From Acidobacteriota bacterium (GTDB taxonomy: Bacteria > Acidobacteriota > Vicinamibacteria > Vicinamibacterales > JAKQTR01), in assembly GCA_029562975.1 (NCBI GenBank), contig JAKQTR010000030.1, positions 310,001 to 374,000 on the forward strand: 64,000 bases of DNA, written 5' to 3'. Below, piece by piece: positions 53,412-64,000 of this stretch (its first letter is position 1; each line of letters starts with the position of its first letter). The notes below the pieces were generated by a model that saw only the letters and a program-made list of their open reading frames with translations, was not told where the DNA came from and made no database searches. The position numbers were made by a program, and so were the translations under genes.

Positions 53412-55602
53412 CCGGGCCCTGAGGGGCCCGCGACAGGTCGAGCGGCACGGCCCTCGCCCGTTCCACGGCCACCACTCCGGGGATGCCGCGCAGCGACTTC
53501 ATCACCTTCTCCAGGTGCTTCATGTCGCTGATCTCGATGGTCACCCGGATCCACCCGCGCTGCTCGTCGTCGGTGCGGGCTTCGATGTCCACGATGTTCG
53601 TGTTGACCGACGCGATCGCCGCGCTGACCGCCGCCACCATGCCCTTGCGATCCTGCACCTGGATGCCGAGGCGCACCGTGTACTGCCCGGGTTGGGCCGA
53701 CTTGGTCCACTCGACGTCGATGCGCCGCTCGGGATCGTAGAGCAGGCTGGTCACGTTCGGGCAGCTCGCCGCGTGCACGGACACGCCCTTGCCGCGCGTG
53801 ATGTAGCCGACGATCCGCTCGCCGTGGATGGGATTGCAGCAGCGGGCGCGCACCACCAGCACGTCGTCGGCGCCGCTGACCCTGATGGAGTCCCCGCTGC
53901 CGAGGCCGATGACCTTCTTGACGGCGGACCTGACCGCGGACTCCCGCTTCTCCTTCAGCTCGCCGTCGGGCGACGCCCGGGCGAGCACCTGGCGGGCGCC
54001 CACGCGCCCGTAGCCGACGGCGGCGAGGAGATCGAGGCCGTTGGGCACGCCCCACTCCGGCGCGATCGGGTCGAGCCCCGGGCCTTCCAGCAGCGCCTTC
54101 AGGTTGACGGCGAAGCGCCGGCCAGCCTTCTCGAGGAGCTTGCGGCCGATCTCGATGGCCCGCGCTTTTTCCTCGGCGTGCAGGAAAGCCCTGATCCGGT
54201 TCCGGGCCCGCGTCGTGACGACGAAGTTCAGCCAGTCCCGGCTCGGCCGGTGCTTCGCGCTCGTGACGATCTCGACGACGTCCCCGTTCCGCAGCCGTGT
54301 CCGCAGGGGCATCATCTTGCCGTTGATGCGGGCGCCGACGCACTGGTGCCCGACGTCCGAGTGGATCGAATAGGCGAAGTCGATGACGGTGGAATCGCGC
54401 GGCAGCGACTTCACCTGGCCCTTCGGCGTGAAGGTGTAGACCTCGTCCGGGTAGAGATCCACCTTCAGGTTCTGGATGAACTCCTGCGGGTCGCGGACCT
54501 CCTGCTGCCACTCGAGGGTCTGCCGCAGCCACTGGAAGTAGCGCTCGTCGTTGGCGGCGCCGACGCGCCCTTCCTTGTACTTCCAGTGCGAGGCGATGCC
54601 TTCCTCCGCCAGCCTGTGCATCTCCTGCGTGCGGATTTGCACCTCCACGGCCACGCCCTTCGTCGTCATGACCGACGTGTGCAGGGACTGGTAGCCGTTG
54701 GGCCGCGGCGTGGCGATGAAGTCCTTGATGCGCCCGGGCACGGGCGGCCAGGAATGGTGGACGATGCCGAGCGCGGCGTAGCAGTCCTTGATGGTATCGG
54801 TGATGACGCGGATGGCGAGGAAGTCGTAGACCTGCTCGAGATCGATCTGCTGCCGCCTGAGCTTCTGGTGGATGCTGTAGAGCCGCTTGCTGCGGCCGTC
54901 GATCTCGATGACGGGGATCTGGGCCTCCTTCAGCGTGGCGGCCATGCTGCGGCGCATCTCGTCGAGCAGGCCCTCGGTGGCCTTGCGCCGGCGCTCGACG
55001 CGGGCCTTCAGCGCCTCGTACGCCTCGGGCTCCAGGTGGCGGAACGCGAGGTCCTCGAGCTCGTTCTTGAGCCGGCTCATCCCGAGCCGATTCGCGATGG
55101 GGGCGTAGATGTCGAGCGTCTCCCGGGCCGTCCGCTGCCGGCGCTCCTCGGGCATTGCCCCGAGCGTCCGCATGTTGTGCAGGCGGTCCGCCAGCTTCAC
55201 GAGGACGACGCGGATGTCGTCGACCATCGCCAGGAGGATCTTCCGGAAGTTCTCCGCCTGGCGCTCCTCGCTGGACGAGAAGGGAATGACGCTGATCTTC
55301 GTCACGCCCTCGACCAGGTGCGCGACCTCCCGCCCGAAGAGCTCCTCGATCCGTTCGACCGTGGTCAGCGTGTCTTCGACGACGTCGTGGAGGAGGCCCG
55401 CGATGATGGCCGCCGGGTCGAGCTTCATGTCGGCCAGCAGGTGGGCCACCTCGAGCGGATGGACGAGGTACGGCTGTCCGGACTGGCGCACTTGCCCCTG
55501 GTGAGCCATCGCCGAGAAGACGTACGCCCGCCTCAGCAGCTCGATGTCCGCCTCGGGCATGTACGTCTGAGCCCGGGCCACGAGGTCTTCGAAGCGGATC
55601 AT
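53395..55602 (-). CDS. rel: Bifunctional (p)ppGpp synthetase/hydrolase (Rel)
   Basis: Rel controls the stringent response. The 735-residue protein has the HD hydrolase domain (HPLEVAHLLADMKLD, LLHDVVEDT, LADRLHNMRTL), the synthetase domain (SIHQKLRR, TPRPNGYQSLHTSV, EVQIRTQEMH), then TGS (VYTFTPKGQVKSLPRD) and a C-terminal ACT domain. With both HD and synthetase motifs intact, it is likely bifunctional. A good promoter lies upstream. It may act with the DksA/TraR-type protein encoded nearby. Confidence 0.97.
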   Translation of the reverse strand: MIRFEDLVARAQTYMPEADIELLRRAYVFSAMAHQGQVRQSGQPYLVHPLEVAHLLADMKLDPAAIIAGLLHDVVEDTLTTVERIEELFGREVAHLVEGVTKISVIPFSSSEERQAENFRKILLAMVDDIRVVLVKLADRLHNMRTLGAMPEERRQRTARETLDIYAPIANRLGMSRLKNELEDLAFRHLEPEAYEALKARVERRRKATEGLLDEMRRSMAATLKEAQIPVIEIDGRSKRLYSIHQKLRRQQIDLEQVYDFLAIRVITDTIKDCYAALGIVHHSWPPVPGRIKDFIATPRPNGYQSLHTSVMTTKGVAVEVQIRTQEMHRLAEEGIASHWKYKEGRVGAANDERYFQWLRQTLEWQQEVRDPQEFIQNLKVDLYPDEVYTFTPKGQVKSLPRDSTVIDFAYSIHSDVGHQCVGARINGKMMPLRTRLRNGDVVEIVTSAKHRPSRDWLNFVVTTRARNRIRAFLHAEEKARAIEIGRKLLEKAGRRFAVNLKALLEGPGLDPIAPEWGVPNGLDLLAAVGYGRVGARQVLARASPDGELKEKRESAVRSAVKKVIGLGSGDSIRVSGADDVLVVRARCCNPIHGERIVGYITRGKGVSVHAASCPNVTSLLYDPERRIDVEWTKSAQPGQYTVRLGIQVQDRKGMVAAVSAAIASVNTNIVDIEARTDDEQRGWIRVTIEISDMKHLEKVMKSLRGIPGVVAVERARAVPLDLSRAPQGPATGTR

Positions 55603-55646
55603 GGCGGCCGGTGCCGACGCGCCCGACGCACGCGCGGCCAGGCTTC

Positions 55647-55675
55647 ATCATAGGAAGCGCCCTCCGGGCGGTCAA
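55647..55675 (-). promoter_or_regulatory. Promoter of rel
   Basis: On the minus strand: TTGACC (55670-55675), 17 bases, TATGAT (55647-55652), 44 bases ahead of the rel start. Confidence 0.6.
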
Positions 55676-55738
55676 GAAGGGACGCCGCCGCGGAGGTCCT
55701 CGTCCGACAGAACGGCCCTGCGCGCCCCGCCGTGTTGC

Positions 55739-55768
55739 TTGACTCGCCCTTTTTTGGTTCACTATACT
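55739..55768 (+). promoter_or_regulatory. Promoter of the TPR lipoprotein gene
   Basis: TTGACT (55739-55744), 18 bases, TATACT (55763-55768). The predicted leader is about 140 bases and ends in an AAGGGGG ribosome site. Confidence 0.65.
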
Positions 55769-55913
55769 GGCGCGGCTTGGGAACCTGTCCCTTCAGTCCG
55801 GAGGATCGCCAGTCCCGCCGGCCTGAAGGGTGCTGTGCCGTTTCTTGTGGGTCTGACTGGGCCGTCTCAGGCCGCTTGCATCCGCGCGTCGCGGGAAAGG
55901 TAAGGGGGACATC

Positions 55914-56861
55914 ATGTTGAGGGGACTTCGGCGGGTCGCACCGCTGGCCGCCGTGTTGGCGCTCGCCGTGTTGGCGACTGGCTGCGGCCAGTACGCGAAG
56001 CTCCAGGCCAGACAGGCATTCAAGGAAGCCAACCTCCTGTACTCGCAGCAGGACTACAAGAGAGCGGCGGCGAAGTACGAAGAGGTGATTCAGAAAGACC
56101 CCTCGATGTCGGTCGCCTATTTCTACCTGGCCAACAGCTACGACAACCTCTACAAGCCGTCGCGCAAGGGCGAGGCGGAGAACGACTCGTACCTGACGAA
56201 GGCCGTTGAGTACTACCAGCTCGCCGGCGAGAAGGAGGCCGATCCGACGCTGAGGAAACGGTCCTTCGAGTTCCTCGTCGCCGCCTACGGCGCCGACAAG
56301 CTGAACGATCCCTCGCAGCAGGAGCCCATCGTCAACCGCATGATCGAACTCGATCCGCAGGACGTGACGAACTACTTCGCGCTGGCCAAGATCCGCGAGG
56401 ACGCGGGCGACTACGAGAAGGCCGAAGAGGTGCTGCTGCAGGCGAAGCAGGCCCGCCCGAACGATCCCCAGGTGTACCTGCAGCTGGCGGGCTTCTACAA
56501 CCGGCAGGAGGAGTTCGAGCAGACGATCGACGCCCTGAACCAGCGCGCGGCGATCGAGCCGAACAATCCCGAGGCGTTCTACACCATTTCGACCTACTAC
56601 TGGGACAAGGCCTATCGCGACTTCCGCCTCAAGGACGCCGAAAAGCTCGATTTCGTGATGAAGGGCATCGCCGAGGTCGACAAAGCCCTCCAGCTGAAGG
56701 CCGACTACATGGAGGCGCTGACCTACAAGAACCTCCTGCTCCGGCTCCAGGCGAACCTCGAGAAAGACCCGTCCAAGCAGTCGGCGCTTCTCAAGGAGGC
56801 CGACCGCCTGCGTGACATCGCGCTCGACATGAAGAAGAAGCAGGTCGCGGGCATCAAGTAG
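55914..56861 (+). CDS. TPR-repeat lipoprotein
   Basis: The 315-residue protein has a lipoprotein signal (LAVLATGC, Cys near residue 24) and then tetratricopeptide repeats: AFKEANLLYSQQDYKRAAAKYEE, YFALAKIREDAGDYEKAEEVL, VYLQLAGFYNRQEEFEQTIDAL, and a last one near YYWDKAY (each named by its first residues). TPR lipoproteins bring together partners in the periplasm. It converges with the exbD-exbD-exbB-tonB unit, with two hairpins in between. A partner role in envelope assembly is possible, but nothing specific is seen. Confidence 0.85.
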   Translation: MLRGLRRVAPLAAVLALAVLATGCGQYAKLQARQAFKEANLLYSQQDYKRAAAKYEEVIQKDPSMSVAYFYLANSYDNLYKPSRKGEAENDSYLTKAVEYYQLAGEKEADPTLRKRSFEFLVAAYGADKLNDPSQQEPIVNRMIELDPQDVTNYFALAKIREDAGDYEKAEEVLLQAKQARPNDPQVYLQLAGFYNRQEEFEQTIDALNQRAAIEPNNPEAFYTISTYYWDKAYRDFRLKDAEKLDFVMKGIAEVDKALQLKADYMEALTYKNLLLRLQANLEKDPSKQSALLKEADRLRDIALDMKKKQVAGIK

Positions 56862-56888
56862 GCCGGTCCCGCCCGGCGGGAGCGTTCA

Positions 56889-56920
56889 GGGGCCGCCGAA
56901 CTCCCCGGTTCGGCGGCCCC
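56889..56920 (+). terminator. 13-bp perfect hairpin after the TPR gene
   Basis: GGGGCCGCCGAAC (56889-56901) pairs exactly with 56908-56920 around a six-base loop, 28 bases after the stop codon. No T run follows. Confidence 0.55.
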
Positions 56921-57132
56921 GAGTGCTGTACGCCACGCCCTTGCTGCCTCGGGCGGCGCACCCGCTCGGTGAGCCGGCGGCCGGCGGCCGGCGGCGGCGA
57001 AGCGCCAGGACCCGCTTGAGCGGCCGCAGGCCGGGCGATCGCCGCGGCTCTGGGAAATGAGTTGTCGGAGAAGACGCGCGCGCCAGGGGGCACTCTGGGG
57101 GCCCCAGGCGCGTCTCCAGGCGCGCGGGTACG

Positions 57133-57177
57133 AAAAGCAGGGCCGGGGGAGTGCGCGGCGCGCCCCCCCGGCCCTGC
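57133..57177 (-). terminator. Rho-independent terminator of tonB-exbB-exbD-exbD
   Basis: GCAGGGCCGGGGG (57137-57149) pairs exactly with 57165-57177. Read on the minus strand, the stem is followed by TTTT (57133-57136). It lies about 60 bases after the last exbD stop. Confidence 0.7.
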
Positions 57178-57237
57178 CAACGGGTTTCCATGCGCGAGCG
57201 GGCGGCGCTGCGCCGCCCGTTCCGGTACGGGCCTCCC

Positions 57238-57704
57238 TTAGCCTCCCGTGACTCCGGCGGCGGCGCGCATCCCGTCGGTGACGATGCCGACCTTCTCAAC
57301 GCCCGCGCCCTTCGCAGCGTCGATGACCTCGATGATGTCGCCGTAGCGCAGCGTGCCGGCTCCGACGATGAACATCGTCTTCTCCTTGCGCTGCTCGAAG
57401 ATGTTGCGCAGGCGCCCCTCGAGATCCGCGAGGGTGATGTCCTGCTTGTTCACCGAGATGCGCCGGTCGGCGGAGTACTCGAGCACGATCTGGCTGCTCG
57501 TGTCAGCCTGCTGCTGGGCCCCCTTGGTCTCGAGCGGCAGGTTGATGTCGATCCCCTTCTGCGTGAGGGGCAGGGCCGCCATGAAGATGATCAGCAGGAC
57601 GAGCAGCACGTCGATGAGCGGCGTGACGTTCATGTCCGCGCTGGCGTGCATCTCCGCCGCTCTGATGTTCGTCTCCGCTCCGAGGTGCTGGTGGTGGCGC
57701 GCCA

Positions 57705-57705
<1 letters not shown>
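57238..57705 (-). CDS. exbD: ExbD/TolR-type biopolymer transport protein (second copy)
   Basis: A 155-residue inner-membrane protein with one N-terminal membrane segment preceded by the hallmark MNVTPLIDVLLVLLI, whose Asp carries protons. A periplasmic domain ends in GAGVEKVGIVTDGMR. It works with ExbB to power TonB. Its ATG overlaps the stop of the other exbD (TAATG). The two copies differ clearly and are not a recent duplication. Confidence 0.93.
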
Positions 57706-58139
<434 letters not shown>

Positions 58140-58230
58140 TGTAGCCGTCTCCTCTGCCTGACTGCCTGAGCGCCGCGCGGCGCACGGCCAGGCCCGTGTG
58201 CGGGCCGGGCCGCCGCCGGAACGCGCGGAT

Positions 58231-58905
58231 CTAGGCGGTCTTCTTGATGAAGTAGTCGACGAGCTCCGACGAGGAGTTGTCCATCTCGACGTTGAAGAAC
58301 TCGATCCGGCCGGTCAGGTAGTTGTAGAACCACACCGCCGGGATGGCCACGAGAAGGCCGAGCGCCGTCTCGACGAGGGCCTCCGAGATGCCGGCCGACA
58401 CGGACCCGAGTCCGCCCGACCCGGTGGCCGCGATGCCCTGGAACGCCGTGATGATGCCCACGACGGTGCCGAGCAGGCCGACGAACGGGGCGGTCGCCCC
58501 GATCGTGGCGAGGGAGGCCACGCCGCGCTTCAGGTCCGAGCCGGTCAGGGCCGTCGCCCGCTGGATGGCGCGCCGGACGGTGTCCATCATGTCGTCGCGG
58601 CTGAGGGCGGCGCCGCCGGACTCGGCCTGGAACTGGTACTCGTTGAGGCCGGCGAGGACGACCTTCGCGAGGTGGCTGTAGCGGTAATCCTTCTTCTGCG
58701 ACAGCGCGATGGCCTCCTTCAGGCGGCCCTCCTTGAGGTGCTTGGCCACCTGCGGCGCGTACAGCTTCGACTGCTTGCGGGCCTGCAGGAACGTGTAGAA
58801 GCGCTCGATGGCCACGCCGAACGAGATCATCGACATGATGAACAAGACCCACGCGATGGCCTTCGCGAAGAATCCCATCTGGTGCCACATCTCAATGAGG
58901 TTCAT
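58231..58905 (-). CDS. exbB: ExbB/TolQ/MotA-type proton channel protein
   Basis: The 224-residue protein has three membrane segments and the MotA/TolQ/ExbB motif: VASLATIGATAPFVGLLGTV near residue 130 and ISEALVETALGLLVAIPA near 175. The start is the ATG at 58905, ten bases after GGAGG; a TTG three codons earlier is less likely. It forms the channel that energises TonB. Confidence 0.94.
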   Translation of the reverse strand: MNLIEMWHQMGFFAKAIAWVLFIMSMISFGVAIERFYTFLQARKQSKLYAPQVAKHLKEGRLKEAIALSQKKDYRYSHLAKVVLAGLNEYQFQAESGGAALSRDDMMDTVRRAIQRATALTGSDLKRGVASLATIGATAPFVGLLGTVVGIITAFQGIAATGSGGLGSVSAGISEALVETALGLLVAIPAVWFYNYLTGRIEFFNVEMDNSSSELVDYFIKKTA

Positions 58906-59005
58906 GACTCTCAATCCTCCAGAAATCCAACCGCGTTGCTGACTCGCCCGGGACGGCCGGCCCAGCCGACCCCCGGTTCCCGCTCGACGCCGCCGGCCGA
59001 CGCGC

Positions 59006-59725
<720 letters not shown>

Positions 59726-60060
59726 CGGTATGTCCTCCTAACCTCGTCGACTCACGCGATTCACGAAGCCCTCGGACCGAGCAGCCCGATTGGGGAGCCG
59801 CCCGCTCGGGGCTTCGGCGCGAGCGGGCCCGGCCGCAGGATCGACCCGAAGCCGAGCCGCTGGCCCCGCTGCGAGCCGAAGCACGAAGGCGGCCGATTAT
59901 ATCGGGAGCCAAAATGCCGTGTCAACGGACATCAGCACGTCAGCGCCCGGACCCGGGAGCCGCCTCGCATTCTATTAGACACCGAACCGCCGAAACCGGC
60001 CATCGCGACCCCGCCGGCCCCTGGGTGGCGCCCGGCGCTCCGCGAGCGCCACGCGCCGCC
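59726..60060. other. Gene-free 335-bp stretch: tonB leader/promoter and pyrophosphatase 3' end
   Basis: The stretch holds the tonB promoter and a leader of about 160 bases. Near the pyrophosphatase stop is a small hairpin (GGCGCTC 60034-60040 with GAGCGCC 60044-60050). No ORF is supported. Confidence 0.55.
59896..59925 (-). promoter_or_regulatory. Sigma-70 promoter of the tonB operon
   Basis: On the minus strand: perfect TTGACA (59920-59925), 18 bases, perfect TATAAT (59896-59901). The -10 lies in a near palindrome, CCGATATAATCGG, which might also bind a regulator. Confidence 0.75.
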
Positions 60061-62544
<2,484 letters not shown>

Positions 62545-62575
62545 GATCGCCGCCTTTCCGCGGGCGCCCGCCTCA

Positions 62576-63205
62576 TCAGCCGTCGGGACGGTCCGCGCGG
62601 GCGGTGCGGACGGACCCGGCAACCGCGGCAGGCAGCGCCATGCCGCCGGTCAGGATGATCCGGACGCCCTCCTCGACGCTCAGGTCCGGGAACGTCACGG
62701 CAGCAGCCGGGGCGATCACGAGATCGCCGAGATAGAGATGATTGGTCGGCACGAACACCGCGGCCATCTCCTCGGGGCCTCGACCCACATCGACGGTCAG
62801 TTGCCGGGTCAGGAACCCCAGCAGCCGGCCGCGGCGGGGATCCTCGACGAGGGCGACGCGCCTGAAACCGTACTGGTTGTCGGGCGAGAAGGCCTCCACG
62901 ATTTGTTTCACCGGCGAGTATACCGTCCGGAAGACCGGCACCCGCATGAGGTACCCCTCGGCACGCCCCAGCAGGCGCCGACCCAGGACGTTGGTCGCCA
63001 CGATGCCGACGCCGAGAACGAGCGCCGCCGTCATGAGGAGGCCCAGGCCGGGCACCTGCACCGGGACCCACCGGCGGGAGAGCGGGCCGACAACCCCGTC
63101 CACGGTCCGGAACAGCCAGACAAGCGTGACCACGCTCAGGGCCAGCGGCACGGTGACGACCAAGCCGGTGACGAACCGCCGCCGCAGCCACGCCACCACG
63201 ATCAC
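62576..63205 (-). CDS. DUF502 family membrane protein
   Basis: A 209-residue protein with two membrane segments at the N-terminus (LRRRFVTGLVVTVPLALSVV and the stretch near residue 60) and the DUF502 pattern PVFRTVYSPVKQIVEAFS, then FVPTNHLYLGDLVIAP-like strands. Function is unknown. The start is GTG at 63205, overlapping the uppP stop as GTGA, so the two are translationally coupled. Confidence 0.88.
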   Translation of the reverse strand: MIVVAWLRRRFVTGLVVTVPLALSVVTLVWLFRTVDGVVGPLSRRWVPVQVPGLGLLMTAALVLGVGIVATNVLGRRLLGRAEGYLMRVPVFRTVYSPVKQIVEAFSPDNQYGFRRVALVEDPRRGRLLGFLTRQLTVDVGRGPEEMAAVFVPTNHLYLGDLVIAPAAAVTFPDLSVEEGVRIILTGGMALPAAVAGSVRTARADRPDG

Positions 63206-64000
63206 GCCCCTCCCCTGGCGAGCAGCCACAGCGCGGCCGCGGCGGCCAGCCCGAGCCGGTACCAGGCGAACGCCGCCAGGGTGTGGCTGGCCAGGTACCT
63301 CAACAGGTACTTGATGGTCACGAACCCCACCGCCGCCGACACCGTCATGCCGATGAGGAAGAGCGCGGCGTCGCCGGCGGTGAGGCCGCGCCCGAGCAGG
63401 TCGTGGCCCTCGTGGAGCGCGGCCGCTCCGATGGCCGGCACGCCGAGCAGGAACGAGAACGCAGCGGCAGCGTCCCGCCGCAGGCCGGCGATCATCCCGG
63501 TCGCGATCGTCGCGCCGGAGCGCGACACCCCGGGCACGAGCGCGGCCGCCTGGGCCACGCCAATCGCCAACGCCGCCGGCGCCGAGAGGTGCTCCTCGCC
63601 GTGGCGTCCCTGGCCCGCGCGCTCCACGACGAGGAACAGCACCGCGATGGCCGCGAGCGACGCCACGGCCACCCACGGCGTCCGGACCGCCGCCTCGATG
63701 TCATCCGCGAACAGGAGCCCGACGACGGCGACCGGCACGGAGCCGACGGCGATGAGCCGCAGGCGCCGCCCGGGGCCGTCGGCCGGCCACGCCGGGGACC
63801 GAGCCAGCCCCGGCACGGCGCGCGCCAACGCCAGCAGGTCCGTCCGGAAGTAGACCGCGACGGCCGCCAGCGTGCCCACGTGGCAGGCCACGTCGAAGGC
63901 CAGGCCGAAGCGCCCGGTGTCCCAGCCGAAGAACATGCGGGCCAGGATGAGGTGGGCGGAACTCGAGACGGGCAGGAACTCCGTGAGCCCCTGCACGATC
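63202..64000 (-). CDS. uppP: Undecaprenyl-diphosphatase UppP/BacA (5' end outside window)
   Basis: UppP recycles the carrier lipid of cell-wall synthesis. The visible 266 residues begin within the first motif QGLTEFLPVSSSAH, whose Glu and Ser are catalytic, and include the second motif ALVPGVSRSGATIATG. About seven membrane segments are visible. Only a few N-terminal residues are missing, because the frame stays open to the window edge. It starts the minus-strand run uppP-DUF502-hppA. Confidence 0.95.
   Translation of the reverse strand, partial: IVQGLTEFLPVSSSAHLILARMFFGWDTGRFGLAFDVACHVGTLAAVAVYFRTDLLALARAVPGLARSPAWPADGPGRRLRLIAVGSVPVAVVGLLFADDIEAAVRTPWVAVASLAAIAVLFLVVERAGQGRHGEEHLSAPAALAIGVAQAAALVPGVSRSGATIATGMIAGLRRDAAAAFSFLLGVPAIGAAALHEGHDLLGRGLTAGDAALFLIGMTVSAAVGFVTIKYLLRYLASHTLAAFAWYRLGLAAAAALWLLARGGA

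Larger units (their letters stand above)
56862..57237. other. Gene-free 376-bp stretch with hairpins
   Basis: No coding region is supported here. It holds a terminator-like hairpin after the TPR gene, a T-tailed terminator for the tonB-exb unit, and a small hairpin (stem nine, CGGGCGGCG at 57199-57207) next to exbD. Confidence 0.6.

Noticed and set aside
60034-60050. Terminator of the pyrophosphatase gene
   Set aside because: A seven-base stem without a T run is too weak to be called in such GC-rich DNA.

Overview
The window is a GC-rich (about 70 %) piece of a diderm bacterial chromosome, densely packed with about 60 genes. Envelope genes (lspA, lgt, tonB-exbB-exbD-exbD, uppP), a large divergent membrane pyrophosphatase, a DUF2239 protein, many M28/M14-type peptidases and lipoproteins, and intergenic low-complexity repeats are most like Acidobacteriota (Vicinamibacteria-like). 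That assignment is an inference from gene content, not from a marker-gene tree. No rRNA, tRNA, CRISPR array, prophage or intact insertion sequence was seen.

Layout. 1-6.8 kb: end of an M14 peptidase, a GT39-like and a GT2 glycosyltransferase, a lipoprotein, an ArfB-type rescue factor, a DUF2239 gene behind a near-perfect sigma-70 promoter with a repeated ATCCGGG motif, and a radical SAM protein with a Tat signal. 6.9-16.8 kb: the most distinctive region, a [FeFe]-hydrogenase locus. On the minus strand it reads receiver - histidine kinase - receiver - hydC - hydB - hydA. A plus-strand nitroreductase follows, then the maturation genes hydF and hydE, preceded by a 34-codon ORF coupled to hydF. 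hydG is not in the window. 17-31 kb: isoaspartyl dipeptidase, M28 peptidase, YceI, MarR, an ABC exporter pair, DUF362, an MFS carrier, DUF1846, a PurF-like protein without the N-terminal cysteine, and class I fumarase.

31-47.5 kb: exported methyltransferase, moaE-moaD, prfA-prmC-HIT, an OsmC/GNAT/HAD minus-strand cluster, a secreted protein, the ileS-lspA-lgt-rluD operon, a lipoprotein, a Nudix hydrolase and a B12-binding radical SAM protein. 47.5-64 kb: HDAC-like deacetylase, lon, a DksA/TraR-type zinc-finger protein, a zinc-ribbon protein, rpmB, ridA, rel, a TPR lipoprotein, the Ton energy-transduction operon, and uppP-DUF502-pyrophosphatase.

How they fit together: the hydrogenase couples NAD(P)H, and perhaps ferredoxin, to H2. 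A membrane histidine kinase and two receivers with no output domain sit in the same operon, so control may be by protein contact or phosphorelay rather than DNA binding. Recurrent oddities are a serine in the hydrogenase L1 motif, a 121-bp element with 19-bp perfect inverted repeats at the hydE 3' end, degenerate intergenic repeats that run into gene tails, and -10 boxes so close to start codons that leaderless or very short-leader transcripts are likely.
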